Below, piece by piece: positions 45,113-58,594 of a DNA stretch of 64,000 nt. Both the position numbers and the translations under genes were made by a program. The notes below the pieces were generated by a model that was not told the origin of the DNA, did not search any database, and worked only from the letters and a program-made list of their open reading frames with translations. This DNA comes from Diadophis punctatus similis (taxonomy: Eukaryota; Chordata; Lepidosauria; Squamata; Dipsadidae), in assembly GCA_023053685.1 (NCBI GenBank), contig JALIGW010000001.1, positions 159,254,547 through 159,318,546 of the forward strand, in the 5' to 3' direction. Numbering within the stretch: the stretch's first letter is position 1; each line of letters begins with the position of its first letter.

Positions 45113-46272
45113 CAGTATACAATACATGGCACTTCTTTTGCTATCACTATCACAAGAAGCACTTCAAGAGTAACACTTTCTTTATGAGTGATTCTGGGCA
45201 ACTGCTTGAAACAGAAAAAATCCAAAGATAATAATCAAACACCCTAAAAGTGGAAAAGGCAATTTTGTAAATATGTTGAGAATTAAGCATGGTGGTGATA
45301 GTAATGACAATTGTATTATTTCTTCCGATGTTGGAATTATTATACATATCTGATTTGGAAAATAAAACACTGGACAACATCAGGAATGCTGTTCATGTTT
45401 TGGCTTTTCCCAGTTCTGTAACTCCCAATATTATAGTACTATATGACCAATCACCAGAGTTCTGAAAAACCAAGCTTATGACATATTTTATATGAATATT
45501 CAGTGAGAAATTCAGTGGTAAATGTCCATATGTAAAAGCACAATTTTCTGGAATTGCAACATCTCTGATTGAGGAGTTACGCAAACGGTTGCTGAATGAA
45601 AGAAATCTTAACTAGTTGGGTCTTACACAATATCATGTTAATGACACCACCCATGGCTTTGAAACTTTGTGCAATACACAGCACGCAGTTAACACCAAGT
45701 ATAAAATTTGAATTGGATATATAATGCAGTTATCACCACAGGAGGAATAAATAACTACAAAATCTGGAATCTTGTGAGGATTAAGCTTGATAAATGCATG
45801 TTTCTGCATGTAACACATCTTCATAGTTGTGCCTTATACATTTAAGTGAAAAGAACAACAGTTTATTCAAGATGCACTTATTTATCACCTTAGCAAAGAG
45901 CAGATTCCAAAGCACATAGACACAACATATTACATATGCCAGTACCTCTAAACTTTTCTAAAATTACTTATATCAGAAAAAGAATCCCCTGGATTACAAT
46001 TGGAACATAGCTCGTCTAGCAATAAACATTTATTTTTGAGCTAGTAAGGTGGGTTCCTTTTCATCAGAAGTACAGTATTATTTTCTTTCTCACAATACAA
46101 TAGCAATATATGAAAAAACAATAATTTAAACATCCTTTTTTCCTCAACTCTGGTTTCAAACATATTCTAAGCACAAAAAGGGATAGATTGAAATACATTA
46201 TCTAAATCAAGTCCTTTTCATCTGCTGCCTTAATTGCAGATATAGTCAACAGCTGTTTACAGTATTTGGAGG

Positions 46273-46360
<88 letters not shown>
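46273..46360. repeat. (ATT)n microsatellite
   Basis: About 29 perfect ATT units (poly-Asn when read on the minus strand). Long and uninterrupted, so likely polymorphic. Confidence 0.97.
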
Positions 46361-46366
<6 letters not shown>

Positions 46367-47307
46367 TCCATGCTGTAAAATGATAATCTCCAAATATTTT
46401 TCCCACTTTTGGCTGCAGTATAACACAATTCTAGAAACATAAAAAGGACAGTATTTTATTTGTCTGTCTTTGTTTCATTTCAATTTGCAGTTTCTAGTTA
46501 AAAAGTTCCATCCCAAACTGATTGAATTTTCTTTCCACTGTGTGCACAAATTAGTTATGGATGATTAACAAAGCATTCCTTCTTTTATTTATTTTGGCTA
46601 AGGCATGTTCTGTATAAAGTTCATGGGAAGGAAGTACTTCATAATGTATGCTGGCTAAAACTAAAACTCTGTTGATAAGAGTTAATATATTTGTCTTTTC
46701 ACATTGCAATTGATTGAAAATTTGAATATTAAAATAATATTACATTGAATTGGTTTTTCTGGCTTAAAAGAAGACCAAATAATGTTTCTTCCCATTCAGC
46801 ATTTTGAAATATCATTCCTAACATAAAGGTATTATAAAAAGATGCCATTAATGAATATAAATTCTTCAAGGAGGGAAGATGGTCAACGATGAATATCAAG
46901 GCAGTTCTGTACTGTATTCAGTTACTGCAGCATCATAAAAAAATCTATCGTTCACATCTGTAGCATTATGCTTATGGATTTCATAACAGTATCTTGATGT
47001 TTAGCCTTGTTCCACTTCTCAAAGGCAAAGAATCACAATTCCCTTTGTCTATTTTTAAAACAAACAATTATTTAGCATTACACATAACATTTTCCTGGAA
47101 TGGGGATAATCTTTCACTCTAACACATGTGAAAATTGTGCAAAGTATTTCAGGTATACTTTGCAAAATTTGCACTATATATTTCTGTTTTGGCTTTTACT
47201 AAATCATGAGCAGAATTGTGCTCAAGAATATGGAGCAATATAGAGAGCTACACTTCGGGACACAGCTACAATCTGTGTTTCTGTTAATTGTCTGCAATAA
47301 GCTAGAT

Positions 47308-47437
47308 CAGGGGTCTCCAACCTTGGCCACTTTAAGACTTGTGGACTTCAACTCCCAGAATTCTTCAGCCAGGATGGCTGAGGAATTCTGGGAATTGAAG
47401 TCCACAATCTTAAAGTGGCCAAGGTTGGAGACCCCTG
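47308..47437. mobile_element. hAT-type foldback MITE (CAGGGGTCTCCAACC ends)
   Basis: A 130-bp near-perfect palindrome: almost the whole element is inverted repeat around CAGCCAGGATGGCTG. The target duplication AGCTAGAT / AGCTAAAT (47300-47307, 47438-47445) differs by one base. A transcript would form a long hairpin. Confidence 0.92.
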
Positions 47438-48837
47438 AGCTAAATTGCAGACGCTGCATATGGATACTGGGTCTTTGTATTTATTTATACTGTATTTGCA
47501 AGGCTCCTAGGATTAGTGAGGTGGTCAGCACAAAAGACTTTGCTTGCCGAGGCCTAGTTTTGGGAACATGCTCCTGCCATCATGGAACAGAATTTATTTT
47601 CAATGCCAGAATGGACTATATAATCTTTCACCCAAAACTACTACTGTTTTCTCACACATGGTTTCTTTGCTCTCATCAATTCCCATTGCTGAACTACTGG
47701 GATCAAGAAAGTTCTGGTGATCTCATATAAATAATTTGGCTTCATTTACCTCTCATAAAATAGGTTGTGCTGAGAGCATTTGTCAAACCCATTGCCAACT
47801 ATGGTGTGACTGTCCATAGCTGATATATCAGTACAGGTTCATCCTGTAATATATGACAGGAGATACTGACGGCAGGCTGATTTCCACACTGAATCACATA
47901 CCAGTAATTCAGTGATATCAATAACAGTCAGTGGAATGTTTGAGGGCAAGCCCCACAAATATGTACAGGTATATAAATAGTGTCCCATATAATATATTCC
48001 AAATATATCAAAAGAAGAAATGAATTTGGGGGAGTATGAATAGTATATATTCACCCTAACCCTTTTACATTCTTTGAGTGCTTATATGTGAGAGAGGCTT
48101 TGTATATTTGCTTTAACAGGAGTATCAGAAGACAGGCCAAGTAACTAGTTGTTTTGTTACCCATGATAAAAATTGCTGGTGGGGTCAATTTTATAAATTT
48201 AAGGTGAGGTCAGTTTTATAAATTTAAAAGAATCTGTTGCCCCTTTTTATGAACAATATTCTAAATACAAAAATATCACAAAAAGTACAATTAAATTAAA
48301 ACTGGATTTGGAGGGGGGAGTTTTATGGATTTAGTTAAGGCCTTTTCATGTTTTCATCAATAAGTCAAGCAGAGTAGCAATTTTGCCTAAAATATTTTTG
48401 TAGGCTAGTAACTTTTTTTTGGTCTTATTCCATTGTACCAAGGTTGTTTATTTAAACATTTAAAAGTTTGTTACTTATAACCACACCTGCCATTAATTAG
48501 GCACTACATTTAGACAACAAGTACCATGTTTTCTAAAATGAAGAGAAAATTATTTTTATGGTCAAATATTTAAGACAGATGTAGTCACCATATTTAATAA
48601 ATATTTACGTGAAATTGTCATTCATTATTTTGCAACTTTAGATAATAAAAAGTAATCAACAAAGGTGCATTGAGAGTTTTTGCTATCTGAATATAATAGA
48701 TACCTTAAAAGTATGGTGCCCAACTCAATCATTGTAATTTGGCATTACTTTTGTTTTTCAGAGTTATTTTTGGTTTTGGTACTGTTGCATTTAGTTATTT
48801 ATTATATTATTTTGTTTTCTTTTTTGTTTTAGGAATA

Positions 48838-49189
48838 CAGTAATCCCTCGTTTTTCGCTGGGGTTACGTTCCAAAAAGAACCCGTGATAGGCGAAATCCG
48901 TGAAGTAGTAACTTCAGCTTTGCGCATGCGCAGAGGGCAAAAGAACGCAGATGCCGACATCCAGGTGGGCGGGGGAAGCGGGTGGGGGAAGCCCCACGCC
49001 GCAAACGCCACCAGGTTGTTGAGCTGTGCGAACTGGGAGGATTTCACCCCTGGCCTCACGTGTATTTCACTGCTCTTGGCAAGCTGTTTTACCAATCAGC
49101 CAATCAGAATGCAGAACACAATGCACGATGCAAATCCGTGAAGCAGCGAGACCGTGAAAGGTGAACCGTGATATAGCGAGGGATTACTG
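48838..49189. mobile_element. Tigger-like (Tc1/mariner) MITE
   Basis: Ends CAGTAATCCCTCGTTTTTCG and ATAGCGAGGGATTACTG are inverted repeats with TA on both sides. The terminus matches TcMar-Tigger MITEs of vertebrates. The interior is GC-rich and noncoding. Confidence 0.88.
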
Positions 49190-49227
49190 TATTGCGCAAA
49201 ATCCTTTGAGGAAGCACATAGTTGAAA

Positions 49228-49388
49228 TGAGGGGACCTTGGTGCTCTTTGAGCTTGGTTGTTTTCTTGCAAATGTTTCATTAGCCAAACTAGGTAAAATA
49301 ATCAGGATTAGCACTGATGATGTTACCTAGTTTGGGTAATGAAATGTCTGCAAGAAAACAACCAAACTCAGAGAGTACCAAGGATCCC
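49228..49388. repeat. Inverted repeat, possible Penelope-like element fragment
   Basis: CTTGGTGCTCTTTGAGCTTG... (about 49229-49292) is the diverged reverse complement of TTACCTAGTTTGGGTAATGA...CCAAGG (about 49322-49384). The GAAATGTCTGCAAGAAAACA block resembles a squamate repeat I associate with Penelope-like elements. That association is from memory and unverified. Confidence 0.65.
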
Positions 49389-51015
49389 TCACTGAAAGGT
49401 TTTTAAGGGACGCAGAACACATTTAATGCCAAATGTAAAGCAACATACTTTATTTCTTATTTTGGCAAAAGTGCATGCAAGCTTTTAAACACCTGAGTTT
49501 GTTAGCAACATCAACCTCTCAGTGAGGAATCCTTGGTATTAATTTTGCCTCCCGTGATTTTTAATACCAATTGGTGTTTGTATGCTTTCTTAAACTTCAA
49601 AAACCAGAGAAAAGGATTAGGTAGTGAAGCAAATCTGGTAGGATCTCAGTGTCCTTTTAGATGGGGTTCCCAAGCAGCTGTACTGAGGGTGAATCCAAAA
49701 GTTCTCTCTTAACAGGGAAGTGGGAACAGAAGCAGGCTGAAAATCTGGATTTCACCCCCTGCCCTACCCTGACCACTCACTTTACTGGATAGCACATATA
49801 GCGATGCTTTGACTTGATCCAAGCCAGATCATAATGAGCTAGGCATAATTACGAATAAAGTGATGCATCAGCTCAGCTATGCATTATCATGTCCATCCTG
49901 CTGCAGCCAGGTGGGAATGAGGAATCCTATGCTTCTGCTCTGGGTACTCTCGTCATTTTCTTCCCTCCTTCCATTCTTTTGCAAAATGCCATTTCACCTT
50001 AATTCTAGATTAAAACTAGCTGGTGGGAGAGAGGGTGGAGGACAGCTACGGTTCAAATATGACACATGTCTCCTCAGGGAGACTATAGAACGTTGCCTCT
50101 TGACACCTCCCATTATTCATATCTCCAAAATAAACAAAACAATTACTTGCCCAGACACTCCCAACCTTCCTAGCTGCCAAGGAACCCTCAAACATGTCAG
50201 GATGTCAGGCTTGCATTTGCTGTAGAGCCACCAAGCCCACACAGATGGGTGCTTCACAAGATGGAAAAGAACACGTTGTGACCAACCAAACTGTAACTGT
50301 GATATTGACTGAATGCAATCATCCTCCAAACCCTTCAGGCCTATGCAGGCTCATTACTTTAGAAGCCAAACTGATTAGAACTTGTGCAATTATTCAGCGT
50401 AAGATCTTCATGAAATTGTAGATGATTCTAGGAAATGCAGAATGCCAGTTTTAGCCTCAGCTTCTACTGGCTGCTTGTTGCTGAGATAGAGTGGTGAGAG
50501 AAAGAGATGACTTTTCTTTGTATAGAACAAAGCCAAAGATAGTTGTAGAAACTTCCTGTGAAATGAATGAGAGGAGAGACCGGAGCAACTAGTATGTAGC
50601 TATTATCCTTGCCCGAGGCTACTCTCCTTAAGAGAAAATAATAATTAAAAAATCCTTGCACAGAGAGTACTTCACAAATTACCAAGCCAACCTTTTCACC
50701 TCATAATTCATAATTCCTCAAATACACCCCACATAAAATTATATTCTACAAGGAAAATAACAAAGGCTTTAATTATTATGTTGTGTGCATCTAAAGTACT
50801 TTGATGAGAAGATCTGAAACTTAAAGAAATGTTACATAGCAGTACTGCACCAAGATGATATCAGTGGATTTCTGCGTGCGGAAAAAGTAGCAAACTGAAT
50901 CTCACATTAAGGATCTTACATTTCACAGCACTCCTACCGCTGTATGTTCAGCTCTCATCATCACTGGTCAGCTTGCCTAATGATGACAATAAAGGGTAGA
51001 GCAACACATCTAATG

Positions 51016-51254
51016 CAGTGATCGCCAACCTTTCCAGTTCTGAGGACTGGTGGTGTGGGGAGAGGGGATGGTTCTGTGTGAACGGCATGCAAGTGTGTGT
51101 GTATGTGCAGCTCCATTTGCACAAGAAGCAGGTACTCACACCTGCTGCTCACACAAATGGAGCTGTGTGCACATTCGGCCACCACTTCGGCAGCCCAGTT
51201 CTGAACAGGCTACGGCCCGATAGTGGGCTGCGACCTGGGGGTTGGGGACCCCTG
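51016..51254. mobile_element. hAT-type MITE (CAGTGATCGCCAACC ends)
   Basis: A 239-bp element with termini CAGTGATCGCCAACC and GGTTGGGGACCCCTG. The exact 8-bp target duplication ATCTAATG is at 51008-51015 and 51255-51262. Confidence 0.92.
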
Positions 51255-51480
51255 ATCTAATGAATAAAATATGTTACACTGCAGTCTTCTTCAAGGAAGG
51301 CGGAAACTAAATCTTTAACATTTTAGTTAGCCTGGCAGTTTAAGGTCTACATTATATATGCACATGTGTATTGTTATGGATAAACAATCTGATATACAGA
51401 CATAATTGAGCCATAGAGAAGTATATGCTAAGAACCACATTTAGATGAATCTTAGCCTGTAGTGAGATTTCTCGTATGTA

Positions 51481-51529
51481 CAAAGATATCTGCAGATATC
51501 TTTGCATTAAATACAAAGATATCTGCAAT
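51481..51529. repeat. Small palindrome with a third partial copy
   Basis: AAAGATATCTGCAGATATCT is self-complementary at 51482-51503. A direct copy of its left half (AAAGATATCTGCA) follows at about 51514. Confidence 0.8.
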
Positions 51530-53689
51530 AGACATATTGGAATAAATGAATAAACTGAACAAATAATTACACAGAATTTGTAGGTTCCTACTAGAGAATG
51601 AATATTTTAAAACATGAAATGAAAACATGAAAAATAGAGTAGAACATTTCCTTAATTATTACTTTCTGTCTAAGATGCTTTCCATATAATAACTAACCAA
51701 TCACAGAGTAGTTGATTGATACCAGCTCTCAAAGACTGGAACAGAAGAATCACGGTATGTAACAAAACACAATGACTAAAAAACCCCAAATCAGTCCTGC
51801 AACTATAGCTGACTTTCGCTTAAGTCCTCAAGCTGTTCTCAAGATAAAGCAAGGAAACCACTGGCATATTCTCTCTTCCTCTCTAGTTTATACATGTCTT
51901 GGACTAAATAAATGAGCATTTATTATTCTTGGTTCATCATGTCACCAGTGAAACTAATAGCAAATCAATTGTAGAAATATGCCTAAAGAAAAAGATTCAA
52001 GTTTTGGAATCCCCAAACTTAGTAAAAATAAGTTCCAAATTGATTCTAGCTATCTAAGACTTAACTGTTTTCAATGCAACTAGCATGTTAAGAAATTGTC
52101 ATTCTCTAGCTCACATAACTGGAAATTCATGCTCTTGTCCTCAAAATTGGCTCAGGCAGACCATCTGCAGCATTTTAATTAGTTACCACAATAGGCATAG
52201 CTCAAAACTAGACATACAGATCTCTAATAATAATGCCTTGGATGTAGTAATTGTAAGACAATGTTAATCCAGATCTAACTGAAATATAATCAGGCTTATG
52301 CAGCAATTAGACTAATTTTTATAAAATTAAATGCATATACAGAAACTAACAAACTCAACAATCTGTTTCAGAAGATTGCAAGCTATTCTGGTTCAGAATT
52401 TTTTTTTATCTAGTGTCTACCTACTTGCTATGAAACCTTAACAGAGCTCTATAAGTGCTTGTCACAGCTAATTTATTGGGGCTGGTTTGTGTTGCTGGAA
52501 GACAACTTACAATAAAAGCAGGTAAGGTGTCTTGGCATGTACAGTATGTCAATCAAATAAACACACAATAATAAACGTATCTGCAGTCCAAAAGGCCCAT
52601 ATACGTGCCAGAGAACGAATGCTGGATTAGTGTGTTTACAGTCACTCAGTAAATACAGAAACTGTGGGAGAGTGCACAACATCCCATTTTATTTATTATT
52701 TATTCTCAGATTGTGATGGGGTGCAGTTCACCTTAAAATGACCCAGAGTAGGCTACACCATTCCAAATTAACAAAATGCAATTCAATAGTTACTAAAATC
52801 ATAGCAACAGATTTTAAAACGGTAAATAACAGCACTAAAACACCAGAGCATGAAAATTACCTGACATTCAGCACTAAGAAAATCTTTCGGGAGGAGGAAT
52901 TTCAAAGCCAGAATCTGTTGGTACAGGTAAACAACCCACTCCTCAGCAGCCAATAAGGAAACCATTTTCAGAAAAACCACCTGCAATTAACTGATAAAAT
53001 TGGGGCAATTTTTTTTACAATTAACTTCAAAATACAGTTGAATTGTTTCCCCTATTTCTAAAACATAGAATCGTAAGGTCCATGATTATTGTTTTTGGTG
53101 CAGTAAGTTGAAGAATGTCATTACATTTTCTTACCACTCAAATCAAAAGTTTGATCATGGGGAAAATATAATTTTCTACCTATTCTATTTTAACCAAATG
53201 TTGTGTAAATGTTTAAGCATCTATTAATTAGCATCTGAAGCATGCTTTGAAGTGAGAAAAACACATTCAATTTTATCACCTTATTTTATGTGACTTTTAT
53301 TTCTTTTTACCGACTTAGCAATTGGGAACATTTCTCCTTCTGACTTTAAAGACTAATGCTCTAAAGTACAAAAACTATTCTTGCTCCGTAACCCAGTTTG
53401 CTATGTATATAAAAATAGAGACATGTTTTTAATTTTTCTGTCTGGCTCTGAAGTATGCATGATATTTATTCGTCTACCCAGGTCATACAGAACAGAGCTT
53501 AAAAATAATGTTTACTGTTCTTGTATAAAAGATTATTATGACTATCATTGTTAAATAAATTTAGGCAGGGGGCAACATTGCTGGACAAAGAAGTTAAGCA
53601 AGATCAGATTTGGTTGTTTCTTGAATAGGGGACCTCAGGGAAATATCAGGGCTGTAGTCTCTAAGAAGTTTACCAATGTCTTGAAGGAA

Positions 53690-54060
53690 AGAAACCACTT
53701 CCTTATTATTGATAGAAAGAACTGAATTGTGAAAGCAGTGGTATTCCCTGTTACAACTATGAGAGCAAATGTTGGACTTTGAAGGAGCAGTATAAGAAAA
53801 ATATTGACATTTTTGAATGTAGGTGTTGGAGAAGACTCCTGAGAATACCATGGACAGCCAAGAAAACCAGCAAATGGATCATCAATCAAATAAAAAAGAG
53901 CCTTCCCTTAAGGCACAAATGACCAGGTTCAAATTATACTACTTCAGATTTTGAGAAGTCTGGAGAAGGCTCAAATGCTTGTAAAGGTAGAAAAAACGAG
54001 AAGAAATTGACCAGTATCAAGATGGATGGACTCAAGTTACAGTGATGAGGGTGCACTTTT
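53690..54060 (+). mobile_element. Decayed RTE/BovB-like LINE C-terminal fragment
   Basis: The string TGTTGGACTTTGAAGGAGCA, then TTTTTGAATGTAGGTGTTGG, AGAAGACTCCTGAGAATACC and ATGGACAGCCAAGAAAACC gives residues like CWTLKE..., ECRCWRRLLRIPWTAKKT. These resemble the WT-K and F-LWCWRRLLR-PWTA-R pattern at the end of RTE-type LINE proteins. There are frame breaks, and the family is inferred. Confidence 0.55.
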
Positions 54061-55744
54061 AGAAGGCCTGACAGACCAGACTAGGATCAGATAATTATGG
54101 AAAAAATATGTGGATGCTAAGAGTTTACAATGACTTCATGACACAGAATCAATCAATTATTGGTTAGAAGACTATACCCAAATGGTCCATGAGGTCATGC
54201 TTGTCCCAGAGGAAACTTTATTTAAATATTGCTTTCAATTACTATAAATCACATTGAAGCTGTAATATAAAATACATAGAGTAAACCAAAACAGTCTAAA
54301 GTAAGAATTTCTATTTAAAACATAAAAGGGGGGGGGGGGGAGGAAAGCAATCATATGAAGAGATAACATTCATTCAGGGAAAATCTGGGTCCAAAACATC
54401 TACTGATACTTAAAAGATGTATTGATGGGTGCCTTAAATTTCAGGGAGAAGATCACTTAAGAATGTTTGGCCCACTAACAAGGAGCTCTGCCCTTTATAT
54501 CCTGTTTATCACAAAGGCTTTCTGCAACTCTCAAAATAGGCAGGAGGACTTCCTTGACGATCTTAAGGGGTCAATGTGCTCCATAATGGCAATGAAAGGA
54601 ATCTTACTCCAAAGTTGTGGAAAGCCTTGTCTGTCAAAACTAACATCTCAAATTTGGCTCAGCAACTGGCAGTCACTGCCATGGCTTCAGTAACAATATA
54701 TTTGAGCTCAGATTCTCCATTCAGCAATTTGCCAGCTATCTTATATACCAGTTGCAACTTTTAGACCAAGTGCAAGGACAGATCCATAGTGTGTGTGTGT
54801 GTTACAGCAGTGTGTGTTATTTTGCTTCTGAAATCACTGGGAACTCCATTACCTGATTCCAGCACACATTTAGAAATTGTATCCACAATACACAGGATGA
54901 AATAAAAATAGAGACCTATTTAGAATGTTATCATAAGGACTTAATTCTGGCTGACCTATCTATAAAAGAGAGCTTTCAACCATTTCATTATGGATGCTAA
55001 CTTACCAACATAATACTCAGACAGGAAAAAAAAACTATAGCATGAAAGAGAAATCTGAATTTGATATTTTAAAATCATGTATTAAGGAAAACATACTTCT
55101 GTTTATTTCTTGCTATAATTTGAAGAAGCACTGACATTAATTTCATAAACAAGTATTCAATACTGCAGGATATTTATATTAAAAACAGTACACATACATT
55201 CTGTGAATTTTATGAGCTACCAAATGCATCTAAAATCCATCATCTACCGGTAATATCTAAAAATATTTTGTCAAAAAACATCTAAAAGTTAACGCACACC
55301 AAATGTTTCTATAAGACTCAATAGCATCTTTCAAGAATAAAGCCTTTAATAAATAACTATCTTTTCTGAATCCCCAGATTTGAGAATCTGTCTTGCAACT
55401 GCAAGATCCGTTTGCCTCTTGTCTCCCCCCTCCCAATCATCAGCATTCATCAAGTATTTAGCAGCGATCAGATAAACAACTGCTAGGTGCTAATTAGTCC
55501 TGTCAGAATTAAAAGATGATAGGAAAACCCCTTCCCAGTTAAGCAAAAGCTTGGTTATCTGGCATGTATTGTTCTTCATCAACAATCCCTTCAAATGTCT
55601 AGCATTCCATTGACTTTTAGATGTCAGAGTGAAAAGAAAGTTTACACAAATGGTAAAGTTAAACTATTTGCTCCAATAAATCTTATCACACTGTGAGGAT
55701 CAAAAAACTTGCTCAGAAGTAAGTCCCACTGAAACCACAAAAAC

Positions 55745-55858
55745 CTATGTCAATATATTTGGTATTATTTATTTATTTAGTTAGTTAGTTAGTTACTTTA
55801 TTTGTTAAACTTCTATACCGCCCATCTCACTGAGGTGACTCTAGGAGGCTTACAGTCA
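55745..55858 (-). mobile_element. LINE 3'-end fragment with ATTT/AGTT tail
   Basis: TTATTTATTTAGTTAGTTAG followed by CTATACCGCCCATCTCACTG and AGGAGGCTTACAG is the complement of an L2-like 3' UTR end. Confidence 0.55.
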
Positions 55859-58356
55859 TTCCATAAAATACAAGATAAAACATTTAAAACAATAAAATCC
55901 ATAAATGTGAGATTCAGTGTTACAATGTAAATCAGATACAGATATTTTAGCAGAACCTATTTTTCTTCTCTTGCACTTGAAATTAACTGGCTTCAGGCCC
56001 AATCTAAACATTACATAGGATATTACAGGTATTTGCTTGTGTACCCCACACAAAGCAAGGCAAGGGGTAAATTTGAGAAAAAGTGGTAACAGAAAAAATG
56101 GAGCTTGATTTTAAATAAAAATGGAAATATGGATAGATTATAGAACTTCCATGTCACATGTAATTTTTCTATTAAGATGCATGATATAATTCATACGCAT
56201 AATATGCACAGAATATCTGAGCATATATAATTTTGCCTAGCAAACATTTGATACTGTTTTAAATATTTACAAAACATTCAAATAATGTAAAAATTGGATA
56301 TGCACTTATGCTGGTAAGCAGCACTAGAGCTACCTATAACAAATATAGAAAAATACTCAATAAGAATTCTTTGAGTAACACTAGTTCTTGATGGCTTTCG
56401 GACATGCAGTCAAAACATTTATTCTGCTTAGCTATTAACAGTTTTAAAATTCTGTGATGGAAGGTTTTACTTCTGCATTCTGTTTTTTAAAGCTTTCATT
56501 AAAATTACATTTATTAATTCTGTTTTAGTTATTTTTACTATATTATAAATTGCCTTAAGGCAATGCCAAAGTCAGTCTAGAAAAGTAAAATTTAGCCTAA
56601 TTTTCTATATCTATTTTCTACCAAAAATAAAAAATAAAAATCTCACAATGATTTATAAAGAGCCGAAATACGATACAAGAACATACTCCTAAGATCTTAT
56701 AAAGTTTTTGTTCCTGTTTACAGCCGTGGATATGAGGACAATATTGTTCAGTCTGAAGTGAAAATGTTTCCTCAAAGTAATGCATTCTTACTTTAAAAAT
56801 TAGAGATGAACAGAACCAAAAGAATAACGTACTTAGAAGTTTTGAGGAGAAATTTTTGAAAACCCCAAAACGTCTGGTTAGAAGGCAGCCTCAGCATCCG
56901 GAAAAGCGCAAGAGAAAAAAAAATTCCCCAAGTTTAAGGAGCTGTTATTAAATGTTAAATAGCAAACTGTTTTATATTAAAATTGGCTAGCTCTGAACAT
57001 CACCCATGCAAGAAGTATTTTTCGACACACTGCCATTTTGATGATAAATTGCAATCTACAGTTCAAAATAATTCTACCCAGGGATTAACATTTCAGAGGC
57101 TGAGCCAGAGATTATGTGTGTGGATCTCGGATTTCATCATCTCCCTTTGGCACAATATCTTATTCTCTCTCCCCCCTCCGCTTTTTTTTTTTCATCTATT
57201 CTCTCATGAAGGGTCAGGAAAGCTTAGCCTTGCTGTTCCATTCATTTCATCTCTACATTAACCAGATACCTTTAGTTCTTACATGTTATTCCATTACAGC
57301 TACTACAGCCACACCAGAGTTTTTTTCCTCCTTCCTAATGAGTTACGTCCTAAATCAAAGGGTGCCATCAAGTGGTTAAAGAGTACCAAGCAGCCTCGTG
57401 TTTGGAAAGATGGTTCGTTAAATCCCGTTAACTTCCACCAGAATTCAGGAGTTATCAGGAAATTCCAGGAAGTCAAAACAACCTCACCTTTATTTTATAC
57501 TTTGTTCTTTTCAGTTGATGTGAAAGGGTACATATGGCCTCAAGTAAAACTCTAGATCACTCCCACCACTGATAGGAACACATATGATGTCATGACCACA
57601 TCAGAAAACTATTATTAAACTAGACAAGTCAGCTCATTTCTCCTCTACTATTCACTTTCCTTCCTCTTCGTTTTTAAAAAAATGTTGGCAATATCACTTA
57701 TGCATATTTTCAGTTGAAAATAGGAAGCAAAAAAGAATGGTGATATTATCCTGTGCAGCAAGTAGATTAGAAACTACCAATATATCTTTTTATGATTTAT
57801 AATAACTCACTTTTCACTTTTGTTGGCTTCATGCCATATTATAATGAAGGTAAAAGGGGTTATCATCAAGGTAAAAAAATCTCATCCAAACTGAATTCCA
57901 CTTCATAGACATGGTCTTGGCAGCAATGCAGATATGATTTGTATTTATTCTTCTACTGATTCTTCTGATTTTAAAAAAAAATGTTTCCCAACTTGCCCTA
58001 ACATTCTATTATTCCCTGGAAGTCTCCTATCCATATATTAAACAGTCCCACCCTGCGTACCTTTTGAGGCCAAACAAATTGACCAGGGTACGCCCCCTTT
58101 CCCCACTCAAACATATTGCTAAAATGAGAAACACTTTAGAGAGCCAGTAAACAAAGAAACTATCTACCTATGGAAAGATTATAAACATGTCTTAGCTCTG
58201 ATGCTTATCAGATGCTCAAAGGATTATATTATTTCATTAATTCTAGATATAAACATGAGATTCTGACAAACTCCAGCAAATGCAGTAGAATTGGTAACAA
58301 AAGGAAAATCTCTGAATTTAAAAAAAAAATCCTGCAAGCTTGAAATGGCATCCACC

Positions 58357-58594
58357 GCCGAGGTGGCGCAGTGGTTAAAAGCAGCACTGCAACCTACTTC
58401 AGCTGACTGCTAGTTCAGCAGTCCAGCTGTTCGAATCTCACTAGGCTCAAGGTTGACTCAGCCTTCCATCCTTCCGAGGTGGGTAAAATGAGGACCCAGA
58501 TTGTTGGGGGCAATATGCTGAACTCTGTAAACCGCTTAGAGAGGGCTGTAAAGCACTATGAAGCGGTATATAAGTCTAAGTGCTATTGCTATCC
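58357..58594 (+). mobile_element. tRNA/L2-tailed SINE
   Basis: Head CGAGGTGGCGCAGTGGTTAA, B-box-like GTTCGAATCTCACTAGG, body GGTTGACTCAGCCTTCCATC, and a complete tail AAGTCTAAGTGCTATTGCTA. It is one of the best preserved copies. Confidence 0.9.

Larger units (their letters stand above)
51263..58356. other. AT-rich intron with two LINE scraps
   Basis: Only the fragments at 53690 and 55745 were recognised. No C2-domain exon of EHBP1 was recognised on the minus strand. Confidence 0.5.

Noticed and set aside
46246..46440. Poly-asparagine protein on the minus strand
   Set aside because: It is the (ATT)n microsatellite read in frame.
47206..47730. 174-codon plus-strand frame
   Set aside because: It runs straight through the palindromic MITE at 47308-47437 and intron, with no motif.
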